A stretch of 64,000 nt of DNA from Dolomedes plantarius (Eukaryota > Arthropoda > Arachnida > Araneae > Dolomedidae): assembly GCA_907164885.2 (NCBI GenBank), contig OU015493.1:121673693-121737692 (forward strand), read 5' to 3'. The notes beneath the pieces are model-generated. The model made no database searches. It saw nothing but the letters and a program-made list of their open reading frames with translations, and was not told where the DNA came from. Numbering within the stretch: the stretch's first letter is position 1; each line of letters starts with the position of its first letter. This document shows positions 42,603 through 52,687 of this stretch, piece after piece. Position numbers and translations under genes: made by a program.

Positions 42603-43256
42603 TGGTCCAAAATAGACAGGCTGTAGTGAAGAATTGTTGATGTTGTTGTATAGGAATACGTGAGAACAATTGGAAAGTTGTTTAGAAACAAAGACTTTTC
42701 TATTTCCGTGGGTTGTGGTTGGACTTGGCTTAATTTCTCTTATTAATTTCTGAAGGTTTTGAGAAAATTCCGACTGTTTCATGAGAGGTGCTGTTGAAAA
42801 GAATTATCCAGGTAATGCTAAGGCGGTTCCGTATACAAGTTCTGCTGATGAGCAACCCAAATCTTCTTTGATGGCAGATCTTATGCCTAAAAGAACGAAA
42901 GGCAATGCTGACAGCCAAGACTTTGATTCCAGCAGGTGGCATTTTAGGCTTGCTTTCAAAGTTCTGTGCTGTATTTCGATCAAACTATTCGCCTGCGGAT
43001 GATACGCAGTCGTAGTATTCGTATGAAAACCGAGATATTTTCCCAAGGCTTGAAAAAGTTGACTATCAAATTGTCGTCCTTGGTCGGATGTTATGCGATT
43101 CGGTATTCCGAAGCGTGAAAACCAGTTATGAACCATAGCTTTAGCGATTGATTCTGCTGATTTATCTTCCAACGGCACCGCCTCAATCCATCGAGTATAA
43201 CGATCGATTATAGTTAGGAGATATTTGAATCCTTTGGCAAATAGGTAACGGTCCAA
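42603..43256 (-). pseudogene. pol: Gypsy 3 integrase core and C-terminus
   Basis: Frame 42804-43256 encodes YLLTIIDRYTRWIEAVPLED (lead-in to the core), GIPNRITSDQGRQFDSQLF (second catalytic Asp) and TTTAYHPQANSLIEIQHRTL (catalytic Glu in LIE). Then come WLSALPFVLLGIRSAIKED and AELVYGTALALPG. It is one frame away from the preceding polyprotein (frameshift near 43190-43256). The C-terminus continues in another frame to 42603, where the element is truncated. Confidence 0.85.
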
Positions 43257-44769
43257 CCAAATCTATGTTTAAATGTTGGAATCTATGTGGGGGTATTTTG
43301 AATTCTCCCAGAGCTGACTGTGTATGTCTGTGGATTTTGCAACGTTGGCATGATATACATGCTCTAGTCCACATTTGACAGTCTTTTTTCATGTTGGGCC
43401 ATATAAAACGTTTCGTAATCAATTTTATTGTGCATCTTATTCCGGGATGAGATAAGTTATGGATTGATGAAAATATGTTCTGCCGAAATTTTGCGGATAT
43501 GTATGGACGATAATAATTTGTAGAAGTATTGCAGTAGATTTTCTTGTCGATGTCCGGCATAGGAATTTGTAAGATTCTTAAGTTTGGGTTGTTTCTCAGT
43601 ATTTCCAAATCTTCATCTTCTTGAACGTTTGCTATAGTTTGTAAGTCTATTGAAGATGGCACAGAAATGGTGTCTATACGAGAGAGTGTGTCAGCAACGG
43701 TATTTTCATCCCCTTGAATGAATTGGATATTAGTTGAGAACTGGCCAATGTATGACAGTTGTCTAGCTTGCCGTGGCGAGGCTTCTTCCAAATCTTGTTG
43801 GAAGGCAAATGTTATTGGCTTGTGATCCGTATATATTGTAAAAGATCGACCTTCTAAGACGTATTTGAAATGTTTCACTGCTGTGTAGATGGCTAATAGC
43901 TCTCTGTCATAGGCACTATATTTTCTCTGTGTTGGCGTGAGAGATCGAGAAAAGAAACTCAAGGGTTGTTTTTCATTACTCACGATCTGATGCAAAACAG
44001 CTCCAATAGCAGTATCGGAGGCATCTGTCGTTAATGATATTTCAGCCTTTTCGGATGGGTGAGTTAAAGTCGTGGCATGACTAAGTGCATCTTTTAAAGC
44101 TCGGAAAGCGTTTCTTGTTTCTTTCGTCCAAGTTATTTCTTTTCTGCAGTTCTTTTTGATACCACTGAGCAATGCTGTTAAAGGTTGTTGCAATTTTGCA
44201 CAATTTGGTATAAATCGGTGATAAAAATTCACCATACCTAAAAATCGTCTTAAACTAATGAATGTCTTAGGTTCTGGGAAGTTATTGATTGTATCAACTT
44301 TCGTTGAAAGAGGTTTAAGCCCTTCAGCTGACACTTCGTACCCAAGAAATGCAAGTTTAGTTTGACCGAATTTACATTTTGCCGCATTAATGCATAGACC
44401 ATATTCGTTTAGTCTTTCGAGGACTGCTCGTACATGTTGCTGATGAGTTTCTTCATCGGGAGAGACTATTAGAATGTCATCCAAGTAGCAAAATACAAAA
44501 TCTAGTCCATACAGCATCGAGTTCATGAAACATTGGAACGTTTGGGCCGCATTGCGCAGGCCAAACGTCATGAAAGGGAACTCGAATAAGCCGAAAGGCG
44601 TGAGAATTGCTGTTTTCGGTATATCTTGCTCGCGAACCGGTATTTGTTGGTACGCTCTAATGAGATCAATGGAAGAGAAAATTGTTGTTCCCGCTAAAAC
44701 ATAACTGCAATCCGTTAAAAATGGAAGAGGGTATCTATTGGTATCTAATGGAAGAGGGTATCGTAACAT
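43183..44769 (-). CDS. pol: Gypsy 3 reverse transcriptase, RNase H and integrase zinc domain
   Basis: 528 residues. RT: TTIFSSIDLIRAYQQIPV (first catalytic Asp), MTFGLRNAAQTFQ and an intact YLDD box near 95-98 (VFCYLDDILIV). RNase H: SLTTDASDTAIGAVL (Asp), YSAYDRELLAIYTAV (Glu), TIYTDHKPI (Asp) and DTLSRIDTISVP. The integrase H2C2 zinc domain is near 435-475 (HNLSHPGIRC then ACISCQRC), followed by the start of the core (NIDLVGPLP). The first codons are a tandem repeat of RYPLPLDTN/RYPLPF, caused by a short direct duplication near 44728-44765. Just upstream the frame is broken, so RT lacks its natural N-terminus. Confidence 0.88.
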   Translation of the reverse strand: MLRYPLPLDTNRYPLPFLTDCSYVLAGTTIFSSIDLIRAYQQIPVREQDIPKTAILTPFGLFEFPFMTFGLRNAAQTFQCFMNSMLYGLDFVFCYLDDILIVSPDEETHQQHVRAVLERLNEYGLCINAAKCKFGQTKLAFLGYEVSAEGLKPLSTKVDTINNFPEPKTFISLRRFLGMVNFYHRFIPNCAKLQQPLTALLSGIKKNCRKEITWTKETRNAFRALKDALSHATTLTHPSEKAEISLTTDASDTAIGAVLHQIVSNEKQPLSFFSRSLTPTQRKYSAYDRELLAIYTAVKHFKYVLEGRSFTIYTDHKPITFAFQQDLEEASPRQARQLSYIGQFSTNIQFIQGDENTVADTLSRIDTISVPSSIDLQTIANVQEDEDLEILRNNPNLRILQIPMPDIDKKIYCNTSTNYYRPYISAKFRQNIFSSIHNLSHPGIRCTIKLITKRFIWPNMKKDCQMWTRACISCQRCKIHRHTQSALGEFKIPPHRFQHLNIDLVGPLPICQRIQISPNYNRSLYSMD

Positions 44770-45475
44770 TGTTTAACGCTCGATAGTCCCCACAAGGTCT
44801 CCAATCACCAGATTTCTTCATAGCCAGATGTAGTGGGCTCGACCAATTACTTTTAGACGGTCTGCAGAAACCCATTTGAAGCATAAATTAAAATTCTTTT
44901 CTGGCTGCTTTGAGTTTTTCTGCTGATAACCTCCTAGCCTTAGCGAAAATGGGTGGTCCTCTGGTTTCTATGTAGTGTTCGATGTTATGATTTTTGACCT
45001 TATTGTTAACTACATTCAGTTTTAGCAAATCCAGAAAATCGTTAATAATATTTTTATATGGATCATGTACGGCATTTAAAATAGGAATATTATTATTATT
45101 TTGAAAACAAGGAGTTCCTTTACTTACTAACAATGTAGTGTCATCAATCAATTTGCGATTTTTGGAATCTACCAAAAGGTTAAAATTTGCAAGAAAATCT
45201 ATACCTATTATCGGTCTGTTCACATCCGCAATTACAAAGGGCCAAATGAACAATCGTCTGAGTCCAAGATCAAGCTTGAGTAACTTTTGGCCATATGTTT
45301 TAATTTTCGTGCCATTTGCAGCAAATAGTTCTAATTTCGAGACAACTCTTTTATCTGCAGGTAATGGAGGAATAACGGACAGTTCTGCCCCGGGATCTAT
45401 TAAAAGCTGGGTGGCCGATTCTTTGTCGCTGATGAAAAGACGACTCAGCTCTACCCCTTGTCTCCCTGTCGTCAA
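44770..45475 (-). pseudogene. pol: Gypsy 3 aspartic protease and RT lead-in
   Basis: Frame 44888-45475 (195 residues) has the retropepsin core ATQLLIDPGAELSVIPP with DPG at the place of the catalytic D-[ST]-G, then PIIGIDFLANFNLLVD, the second conserved block, and IETRGPPIFAKARRLS, the usual approach to RT. A stop at 44885-44887 ends it. Short frames at 44770-44886 carry the RT N-terminus with shifts. The Pro in the triad occurs in only some retroelement proteases, so its effect is uncertain. Confidence 0.82.
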
Positions 45476-45489
45476 TGAGAGACGGGGGA

Positions 45490-46302
45490 CTAGTTTTCCG
45501 GGTTGTTTGTCTGTGATCCAGATAAGTTACACGGTTGTTTACACTTAAATGACTTGTCGCCAAATTTTTCGTGATAGTAACAGATATTACTGGACCTGTT
45601 ACCACTGAAACTCCTACCTCTTGATTTGGTTCGGTAACGATAATGTGAATAACTGTGCCATTGTCTGGATAAAATAGAAACTTGTAAACTAAGTTCATTC
45701 ATCTGTTTTTGTAAGCTTTCAATCAGCCCCGAGTTTACGGTAATGGACGAAGTAGCAGCTATTTGGGGGGAAATAGGATTTAATTCCCAAATCTTATCAG
45801 CCATCGTCGCCACTTTTGACAAATCTTCGCCTCTAACGGATATAATGCTGTGCATATTAACAGGTAGACGCTGGAGCCACAATGTTTTTAGGAAAGTATC
45901 TGTAACTTTGTCACCTGCCAAATTACGCATTTCACACAGTAACTGAGATGGTTTTTTATCTCCCAGTTCTAGCTCACTCAGTAATTTTTGAGTTTTTTGA
46001 GTCTCCGAGTCTGCATACAATGAAATTAATCTGTCCCTGATGGCTTGATATTTGCGATCTTGTGGCGGACTTAGCAGCATATCAGATACGTGTGACAAAA
46101 TCTCAGGTTCTATGGAACTTATCACATAATCATATTTTGTTTGGTCTTTAGTTATTTTTGCATTTCTAAATTGTGCTTCTAGCTGAAGGAACCATATCTT
46201 CGGATCTGGTTTCCAAAAATAAGGAACTTTGACGCTTACCTTGGCGATAGCCGCAGTTGTTGCACTAGGGTCATTTTCATTGCTTGCATCTTCGTCAGCC
46301 AT
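45490..46302 (-). CDS. gag: Gypsy 3 Gag
   Basis: 270 residues, starting MADEDASNENDPSATT about 30 bases inside the 5' LTR. Gag core: KVPYFWKPDPKIWFLQLEAQ, KYDYVISSIEPEILSHVSD, then SQLLCEMRNLAGDKVTD and LKTLWLQRLPVNMHSII. These match the capsid pattern of arthropod gypsy elements whose proteins begin 'V-VK-P-FW--DP--WF-QLEAQF'. The C-terminus has a basic stretch and a degenerate zinc knuckle CYYHEKFGDKSFKC (CX2-3H, H and C spacing irregular). The frame is open to its natural end, where it meets the protease frame by a shift. Confidence 0.85.
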   Translation of the reverse strand: MADEDASNENDPSATTAAIAKVSVKVPYFWKPDPKIWFLQLEAQFRNAKITKDQTKYDYVISSIEPEILSHVSDMLLSPPQDRKYQAIRDRLISLYADSETQKTQKLLSELELGDKKPSQLLCEMRNLAGDKVTDTFLKTLWLQRLPVNMHSIISVRGEDLSKVATMADKIWELNPISPQIAATSSITVNSGLIESLQKQMNELSLQVSILSRQWHSYSHYRYRTKSRGRSFSGNRSSNICYYHEKFGDKSFKCKQPCNLSGSQTNNPEN

Positions 46303-46442
46303 AGTAGGATTCTATCACGTACGAGTCCACCAATGAGGCGTCTTAAACTGTAGGTGAATGATAATAACGCTTCTCTGACTCCAATATAAATATTATTTTA
46401 TTATTTAACAGATGTTGCTTATACAACTTAATAATCTATATA

Positions 46443-48098
46443 CAGTGGCTCCCAAAAGTGTTCGTACACTTACGATTTTCAATGAAATAGGGGTCTATCC
46501 ATTGATTAAAATGAATATTTCAGAATGGATATTTAATAATAAGATCTATAATCTATTCTTAACAAAACTACATGAAATATTTTGAAAACATAGTAAAACT
46601 TTATTTTTAAGAAACCAATAATCCAAAAGTAACATAAACTTTATCTCACAAAAGTCATCGTACACTTGTAAAAAATCTCTACATATTAGTAAATATTCTA
46701 ATTTTTCGTTAAATTAATATTTAGTAGGATATCCTTTAGCATCCACAACAGCTTTTAAACGTCTGGGAATAGATTGCTTTAGTTTTTTTGTAATTTTTGC
46801 ATCAATGTTTATCCATTCTTCCATCATAATTGTTTTTAGTTCACTTTTCGTGTGAATGTCGTGTTTTCGTACTCGAACCTCAAGTTATCTCCAAATATGT
46901 TCTATTGGGTTTAAATTTGGCGACTGAGGTGGTGTTTTCAAAACTTGTGGACAATTATAGAGACACCAGATGCGAACGTTGAGATCCGTGTGCTTAGGAT
47001 CGTTACCTCGATAAGAAAACAAAGTTGTTTCCAATACCCAAATTTTGAGCTGATAATTTTAAATTGTCTCTTAAAATATTTATAAAAACAGCATGATTCA
47101 TTATTCCATCAATAAATACCAAATTTCCTAGTCCTGATGCTGACATGCACCCCCACACAAGGATACCTCCACCGGCATGCTTAACTGTTCCTACTAAGTT
47201 CATGGGATTAAGTTCCTCATTTTTTTTCTTCTTAATACAATTATACTCCCATCAGCACCAAAAATGTTCATCGGCAAATAAGACATTATTCCAATAGGTT
47301 TGGGGCTTATTTATCATTGATAGTGCGAAGGGAAGCCTAAACTTTCTGCTTTTCTCACTCACAAAAAATTTTCTATGGGCAGAACGCCCATGTAATCCAG
47401 CTGTTCTGAGAACTCGTCAAAAAATTTCAGGTGAAATTGAAGTAGAAAATGTTTCATTGAATTCTGCAGAAACTTTTACAGCACTCAAACGTGAATTTTT
47501 CACAAATTTTCTAATTATAAATCTCGGATCACGTTTTGTTAACTTTGACGGACGGCCTTTTCTTACCTTGTTTTCGATCCAATTTTCTTCTTTAAAGCGT
47601 TTTTTCACATACTGCACAGTAGAATGGGATAAATTAAGTAATTTAGCAATATTCCGAACTGATTTACCACTACTATGATATAAAATAATCAATTTTCGAA
47701 TGTTGTTTGTTGTTTCTTTACGACTGCGAGCCATTTTTAAATAATAAATAGAATATTACGGAGTAGGCAAGCAAAAATTAAAGCCAAACGATATTTTAAA
47801 TGCCACCACAATTCAAAAATAAAAATAAAGCGCCAGAAGATAATTTTAATTATGAATTTATCCGAAAATATTTCAGTGTACAATGACTTTTGTGAGATAA
47901 AGTTTTTGTTACTTTTTGATTACTGATTTCTTAAAAATAAAGTTTTACTATGTTTTCAAAATATTTCATGTACTTTTGTTAAGAATAGATTATAGATCTT
48001 ATTATGAAATACCCATTCTGAAATATTCATTTTAATTAATGGATAGACCCCTATTTCATTGAAATTTGTAAGTGTACGAACACTTTTGGGAGCCACTG
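46443..48098 (-). mobile_element. Tc1-like transposon, 1656 bp, with ~230-bp inverted repeats
   Basis: TA at 46441-46442 and 48099-48100. Termini CAGTGGCTCCCAAAAGTGTT exactly inverted, extending with few mismatches to about 46670 and 47875. Transposase on the minus strand, broken. Confidence 0.92.
46880..47734 (-). pseudogene. Tc1-like transposase, broken
   Basis: The N-terminus (47417-47734) carries the paired-like helix-turn-helix: IRKLIILYHSSGKSVRNIAK, LSHSTVQYVKKRF and the GRP linker KVRKGRPSKLT. After a frameshift near 47417, the first catalytic region is VLFADEHFW (minus, 47250-47285). Frame 47003-47203 has GGGILVWGCMSASGLGNLV and then a stop. The next block NDPKHT is preceded by Gly where QDNDPKHT has the second catalytic Asp. 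LNPIEHIW with the Glu is present near 46890-46920. Several shifts plus the lost Asp mean no activity. Confidence 0.85.
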
Positions 48099-48932
48099 TA
48101 TATAAAACAGTTCCGTAACTGACTCATTCATTCATTCACTGACTGACTGACATACAACGCACAGACCAAACCGCTGGACCTAAAGGGCTGAAATTTTGTA
48201 TGGCGATTCTTCTAATAGTGTAGGGGTGCACTAAGAAAGATTTTTCAAAAATTCTTCTTAGATTTTTTAAAATTAAATTTTTAAGATGTTTTTTAAACCT
48301 TTTTTACGTTTGCATTTAAAATAATACATTGAGGGTTATAAAATTTATATCACGAGAAAGATCACAAAAATTCCTTCAAAATGAAATTTTTTTCGAATTT
48401 TTATCTCCATTTCCTGATTTTTGGTGAATTTTTAAAGATTAATTTTTAGAATTTAATTTATTAAATGCTGATCACGTGATTTCTTTTTCTGGTACTTTAA
48501 ATAAATTTATCGTCACGTGCAAAAAAAAAATAGACAAAAAAATATTTTTTTCTTGCTAATGCGGCAGACGATTGGACTTTATTTTGTCTATAAAAAATAT
48601 CCCTTACGATTTTTTATAAATATGTTTTTTTACATCAATTGTATATATTGATCGTCGTATTTATTATATATATATATTTTTTTTTTCGAATTAATTGCAT
48701 ACATTGACCGTTGTATTTAATTTCAATGTACTCCGTAGCGAAGCGCGGGTTTTCAGCTAGTTAATCTATATTTTTGAAATCGAATACATCTAACAGGCAC
48801 AACAAAACATTGATTCTTCTTTTTTTATATCACTTATGTTGCCACACATGTTCAACTTATTTAATTAAAATCTTGATGGTCAAACGATAAATTGATGTGG
48901 ATTTAATTGTCGTCTGCCGAAGCGACACTACA

Positions 48933-49625
48933 GGGTGTGTCCCAGAGGGAGAAAAGGATGTGTCATTAGAGTTTCTTAATGCATAAAACACCGACTCTCC
49001 AATTGACTGTTCAAAGCAACGACAAAACAGACAAGCAAAATGATTTTCTGTTGTTAGTAACTTTTTCTATTTTTAGATGACACATATAGATTAGGCACTT
49101 GATTAAAATAAGTTCCCCGGGAGGGACTTGGATTCAAATCCCAACCAAAGCGTTGACGTTCTTGTGTTATCCCATTGTAGGGAGCGATGTTGGTTCACCT
49201 TTATAGTACAACAGTTGAATGCGACGCAAATGTACATACATGGTGAGTAAGGCGTTGACATTTAAAGACAAATTTAGATAAGATATTTTAATGCGCAGCT
49301 ACTGCAACTCACATAACAGAGCAAACTGAACAACCAACAAAACATACAAAACAAAGTATGCTCCCTGGCGCTCCGTCTCTTGGAGCGAAGGTCAGTGAGA
49401 GCGGACAACAATAAAGAAGTCAGCAATATTCTCTGCATGAATGGGCGAATATCGTCGAGACAAGTGCCTGCCGAGTTGGGAAAAAATGTCTTAAGTTATC
49501 AATACGCCACCACGCCTAAGTACTTTCTAACCTTCTAAGTGCAACGTTACTATCATAGCTCTAGGAACTAATAGGCTAGGATCATTGCAGCAGATCTTTA
49601 GTGCTTCAATCGATCAATAAATTCC
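48933..49625. other. Spacer between gypsy 3 and BEL/Pao 1
   Basis: No ORF recognised. A B-box-like GGATTCAAATCC near 49131 could belong to a SINE remnant, but no matching A box was found. A 5-bp CTCTC at 49626-49630 is the left target copy of BEL/Pao 1. Confidence 0.4.
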
Positions 49626-49630
49626 CTCTC

Positions 49631-49899
49631 TATTAGAACAGAAAGCAAATAAAGTAAAGATGATTTTCACTCACCTTCCTTTTCATCGGTGATGCTACTC
49701 TGCCTATTTAAAATGGTGACCTAGTCCTGTAGGGTTCTTGTTTATTTACACAGAAGACAATAAATGAATATTCGATTCTACTGAAGACAGACACATCTTT
49801 AATAGACGAAAACACAAGCCACACTCCAGTTACATAAAAACAAGAATAACAAAATTCTCCCCTAGCGGGAGCCAATCTAAGTACAACTGTGACGCAACA
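49631..49899 (-). repeat. BEL/Pao 1 3' LTR
   Basis: 269 bp, on the minus strand from TGTTGCGTCACAG to TGTTCTAATA. It matches 57774-57840 plus 60724-60931 almost base for base, apart from a four-base insertion (AATA) and a few changes in the latter, so the provirus is not very old. Confidence 0.93.
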
Positions 49900-49918
49900 T
49901 CTTCTCCCCCCTTTTTTG
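49900..49918 (-). promoter_or_regulatory. BEL/Pao 1 polypurine tract
   Basis: Minus strand AAAAAAGGGGGGAGAAGA directly abuts the 3' LTR. This is the plus-strand primer site for cDNA synthesis. Confidence 0.85.
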
Positions 49919-49925
49919 GGTCGTA

Positions 49926-51310
49926 TTAAGACTCAAAAAATGTAGTTTGGTTCACATTCAACGCCACACTCAGTAAAGAGTCCAGGCGTTTAGGCACCCG
50001 TATTTTCCTACCATACCTGGTCACATGTTCTCTCAGCTCACCATCAGGAGTGATACGTCTTCCTACAGGCGGGATTTTTGGGGAATGTGCATCCGACATT
50101 CCTTGACGACTGGTGCTAGCAACCACTGTAGGAGATGAGTCAGGAACCACCGAAGAGGAGGAATCGGAAGTAGTCACCGAAGAAGGGTCAGGAATCACCG
50201 GAGGAGAGGAATCAGTAGTAATTACAATCGACTGAAGAAGCTCTAAGCACACATCAGATGGACCAGGCTGTATTTCTAGAGGGAAGACTCTCTGCACAGG
50301 TCAGATTAAAATAGAGTTGTTAGACTTTAACTTAAGAGTACGAATTTTTCCATCCTTGCCCCGGATTACCTCTATCACCTTTCCCAAAGGCCAATAAACC
50401 CTCTTTTTATTCGGATCTTCAATGAGAACAACTTCTCCTATGACGAATTCTCAAGCTTTTGCTTTTGGTTGGCCTTGAACTAACTGACTTAAATATTCTT
50501 TTCGAAAGCGCGATTTTAAGTCCTGAAGAAGTTTCTGGCGATTTTTCACTCTTCTTTGAAATTTTGAAAATTTACTCATAACTATATCTGCCACATCGAA
50601 AACTGGATTTTGTGTCAAGAACATTGCTAGTGTTAATGGTACCAAATCAAGAGAATCTTCTGATACGAAAGTCAGAGATCGGGAATTAATTATTGCTTCT
50701 ATATCGCATAAAATCGTAGAGAGTTCATCGTAAGTCAAAATAGTTTTGCCCAAAGATCGTCGCAGCAGCTCTTTTATCATCCGCACGAGCCTCTCCCCCC
50801 AGGCCGCCGTAGGAGGATTGAATTTCCACTTAATTTTGTCTATTTCTGTCTCACGCTTAATTTTGTTCCAATTTAAATTTTGGAGTTCCCGAAAAGCTCC
50901 CCTGAAATTCGTTCCGTTATCACTATAGATGGTATCAGGTCTACCTCGACGTGCGATAAATCGACGAAGGGATAGTAAAAAGTTCTCAGTTGACAGAGAT
51001 GTAACAATGTCCAAGTGTATTGCGCGAAATATCGCACAAGTATAAAGAACTCTCCATACCTTTTCACCTTTTCGAAGATATAGAGGTCCAGCCAGATCAA
51101 TTCCCACCACTTGAAATACATTTGCATCTTTGACCCGATCGGCAGGAAGAGTCACCGGTTCACTCACGGCTGGTTTAGCATTGTACCTTCGACATCGAAC
51201 ACAGTTTTTGACAACGTTTCTTATGGATTTTCGAGACTTTAAAATCCAAAATTTTTCTCTAATAATTGATTGAAGAATCTGAACACCTGCATGGTGATTC
51301 TTTTTGTGAA
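49926..51310 (-). pseudogene. pol: BEL/Pao 1 integrase and C-terminal domain
   Basis: The integrase zinc domain (51170-51310) is readable in part (HHAGVQILQSIIREKFWI). The core frame 50451-51167 has FQVVGIDLAGPLYL (first Asp), TIYSDNGTNFRGAFREL (second Asp) and KFNPPTAAWGERLVRMIK (Glu), with all three catalytic residues present, then the DUF5641 region (LTFVSEDSLDLVPLT). A stop near 50450 separates the usual ending (GEVVLIEDPNKK and WPLGKVIEV). The last frame (49926-50297) starts QRVFPLEIQP and has a Ser/Pro/Asp-rich tail ending TTFFES. Confidence 0.88.
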
Positions 51311-51315
51311 AGTAT

Positions 51316-52212
51316 TCAATGAGGAATTGTTAGCGTACATTCACTGGGTAATAATATAGGCGCTACAAAGTCTGGATCATCATTTCGCTGAGTGATTCTA
51401 GTTTTCACGCGAATTATATCTTCATTGTCTTGAAATGCATTTACAATGGGAACAGTATTGAGATCTGGAAAGTAAATATGTTGAACTGAGCGTATAAGAG
51501 CTTTTTCCGCAGCCTCAATTTCCAAGACTGAAAGTTCGTGAAATTTTCTATTTTCAGCCGTTATGCGAGAATTATTAATGAATCTTAAAATCCATGCGAT
51601 TAGACGAATTACTGAATGATAATCAGAGAATTTAGTACAATACCAAGGAATAGATTCCTCTGTCACATTCACGCAGTTCAATTTTACTTTCCTGCTTTCA
51701 GAATCGAGATAATCTTTTTTGCAAACTATTTCCGTAACCGGCCACGTTTCAAGTGAATTAAGTAACCAAGGATGACCCTCAACCCACTTAGCGTCTAACA
51801 ACTGTTTTGGTAAACACCCACGTGAAATCAAATCAGCGGGGTTTAAAGTCCCTGGCACGTGTTTCCAATTTTTATCGGGTGCAATTTTATTAATTTCCTT
51901 TACACGGTTGGATACAAATATCGACCATTCCCCATAATTCTTTATCCACCAAAGTGCAACCATTGAATCCGTCCAGTAAGTAGTTTCAATGTCAAACAAT
52001 TCTAATGCAATTCTGACCGAATTAGCAAGTCTTACTCCTATACTACATGCTAGTAACTCCAAGCGAGGCATTGTTATATTTTTAACTGGTGCTACTCGCG
52101 CTCTTGCTCGCAACAGGGAAATTTTTAGTCCTGAAACACAATCTGTACGCACGAAAACACACGCAGCATATGACGTCTTACATGCGTCCACGAAAACGTG
52201 TAACATACGCAC
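51316..52212 (-). CDS. pol: BEL/Pao 1 RNase H and linker
   Basis: 298 residues. RNase H: LHVFVDACKTSYAACVFV (Asp), ITMPRLELLACSIGVRL (Glu in the PRLELLA block) and TTYWTDSMVALWWI (Asp), then WKHVPGTLNPADLISRG. This is the Pao peptidase/RNase H signature. It continues into the linker before integrase (ELSVLEIEAAEKALIRSVQ). Open throughout. A shift separates it from the RT piece at 52294. Confidence 0.88.
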   Translation of the reverse strand: MRMLHVFVDACKTSYAACVFVRTDCVSGLKISLLRARARVAPVKNITMPRLELLACSIGVRLANSVRIALELFDIETTYWTDSMVALWWIKNYGEWSIFVSNRVKEINKIAPDKNWKHVPGTLNPADLISRGCLPKQLLDAKWVEGHPWLLNSLETWPVTEIVCKKDYLDSESRKVKLNCVNVTEESIPWYCTKFSDYHSVIRLIAWILRFINNSRITAENRKFHELSVLEIEAAEKALIRSVQHIYFPDLNTVPIVNAFQDNEDIIRVKTRITQRNDDPDFVAPILLPSECTLTIPH

Positions 52213-52293
52213 GAAAACGTGTAATTCAGATTTATCATTAATCGGTGTATATCGCGGAATCTCGATATTATCTAAACAAGAAATTTAATCAAA

Positions 52294-52685
52294 CTATTTG
52301 CAAAATTTATTACGCAACTCATCGGGTAAGGGTTCATCCCAAGACAATTTGATTTTCCAAGTCTCCTGTAGCCAAAGCTTCGGTAGCAAAGTATCTGCAG
52401 ACAAGATACCCACAGGATCAAAAATTTGTTGTACAATGGATAGAACTGATATCTTCGTCATTTTATCAACAGTTTTCAAAGTATCGCCTAACACTTTGCA
52501 TCTAAGAGTGTCCTTATCCAAATACCAAGTGATGCCTAACACATTAGTATCACCAGAGAATTTCGAAATATGTGAATTCGCGATATTATTCTCCCAGCAT
52601 CTCAGATTGAAACACCCCTTAAGCATAACTTGCTGAGCAGTAAGAATGAAACTTTCCATTTCTTGCTCGTTGAAAACCCCAGAAA
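52294..52685 (-). pseudogene. pol: BEL/Pao 1 RT, C-terminal part
   Basis: After the Tc1 insert the frame runs through EMESFILTAQQVMLKG, FNLRCWENNIANSH, NVLGITWYLDKDTLRCKV and ILSIVQQIFDPVGILS, the BEL RT thumb/connection pattern. It then ends at a stop before RNase H. The upstream half of the protein is on the far side of the Tc1 element (54242-55294), and the frame is continuous across a single TA. Confidence 0.88.
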
Positions 52686-52687
52686 TA

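Larger units (their letters stand above)
46435..48760 (+). mobile_element. Helitron-like element B, split by a Tc1-like element
   Basis: Starts TCTATATATAAAACAGTTCC (46435-46442 plus 48099 on) and ends with a GC-rich hairpin (CCGTAGCGAAGCGCGG), then GTTTTCAGCTAG at 48760. The 5' flanking base is A and the 3' flanking base is T. About 670 bp without the insert. Homologous to element A, and it preserves the empty TTAA site (48453-48456) into which piggyBac-2 jumped in A. Confidence 0.65.
42603..48932 (-). mobile_element. Ty3/gypsy element 3
   Basis: Minus-strand order: 5' LTR (46334-48932, interrupted), gag, protease, RT-RNase H-integrase. The 3' end is cut at 42603 next to the RT copy, so there is no 3' LTR. 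Genes are largely open. Compared with gypsy 1 and 2 it has the standard domain order and better-preserved frames. Confidence 0.88.
46334..48932 (-). repeat. Gypsy 3 5' LTR, split by Helitron-like element B
   Basis: LTR parts are 46334-46434 and 48761-48932 (273 bp together). On the minus strand it runs TGTAGTGTCGCTTCGG to GACGCCTCA. A TATAAA-like box lies near 48825, and the primer-binding site TTGGTGGACTCG follows directly inside (46322-46333), suiting a tRNA ending CACCA. The join is A|T with no duplication, as Helitrons insert. Confidence 0.7.

Noticed and set aside
45138..45548. 136-codon plus-strand ORF
   Set aside because: Antisense shadow of the gypsy 3 protease, which has the recognisable retropepsin blocks.
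49125..49145. B-box-like GGATTCAAATCC as a tRNA or SINE
   Set aside because: No A box at suitable distance on either strand.
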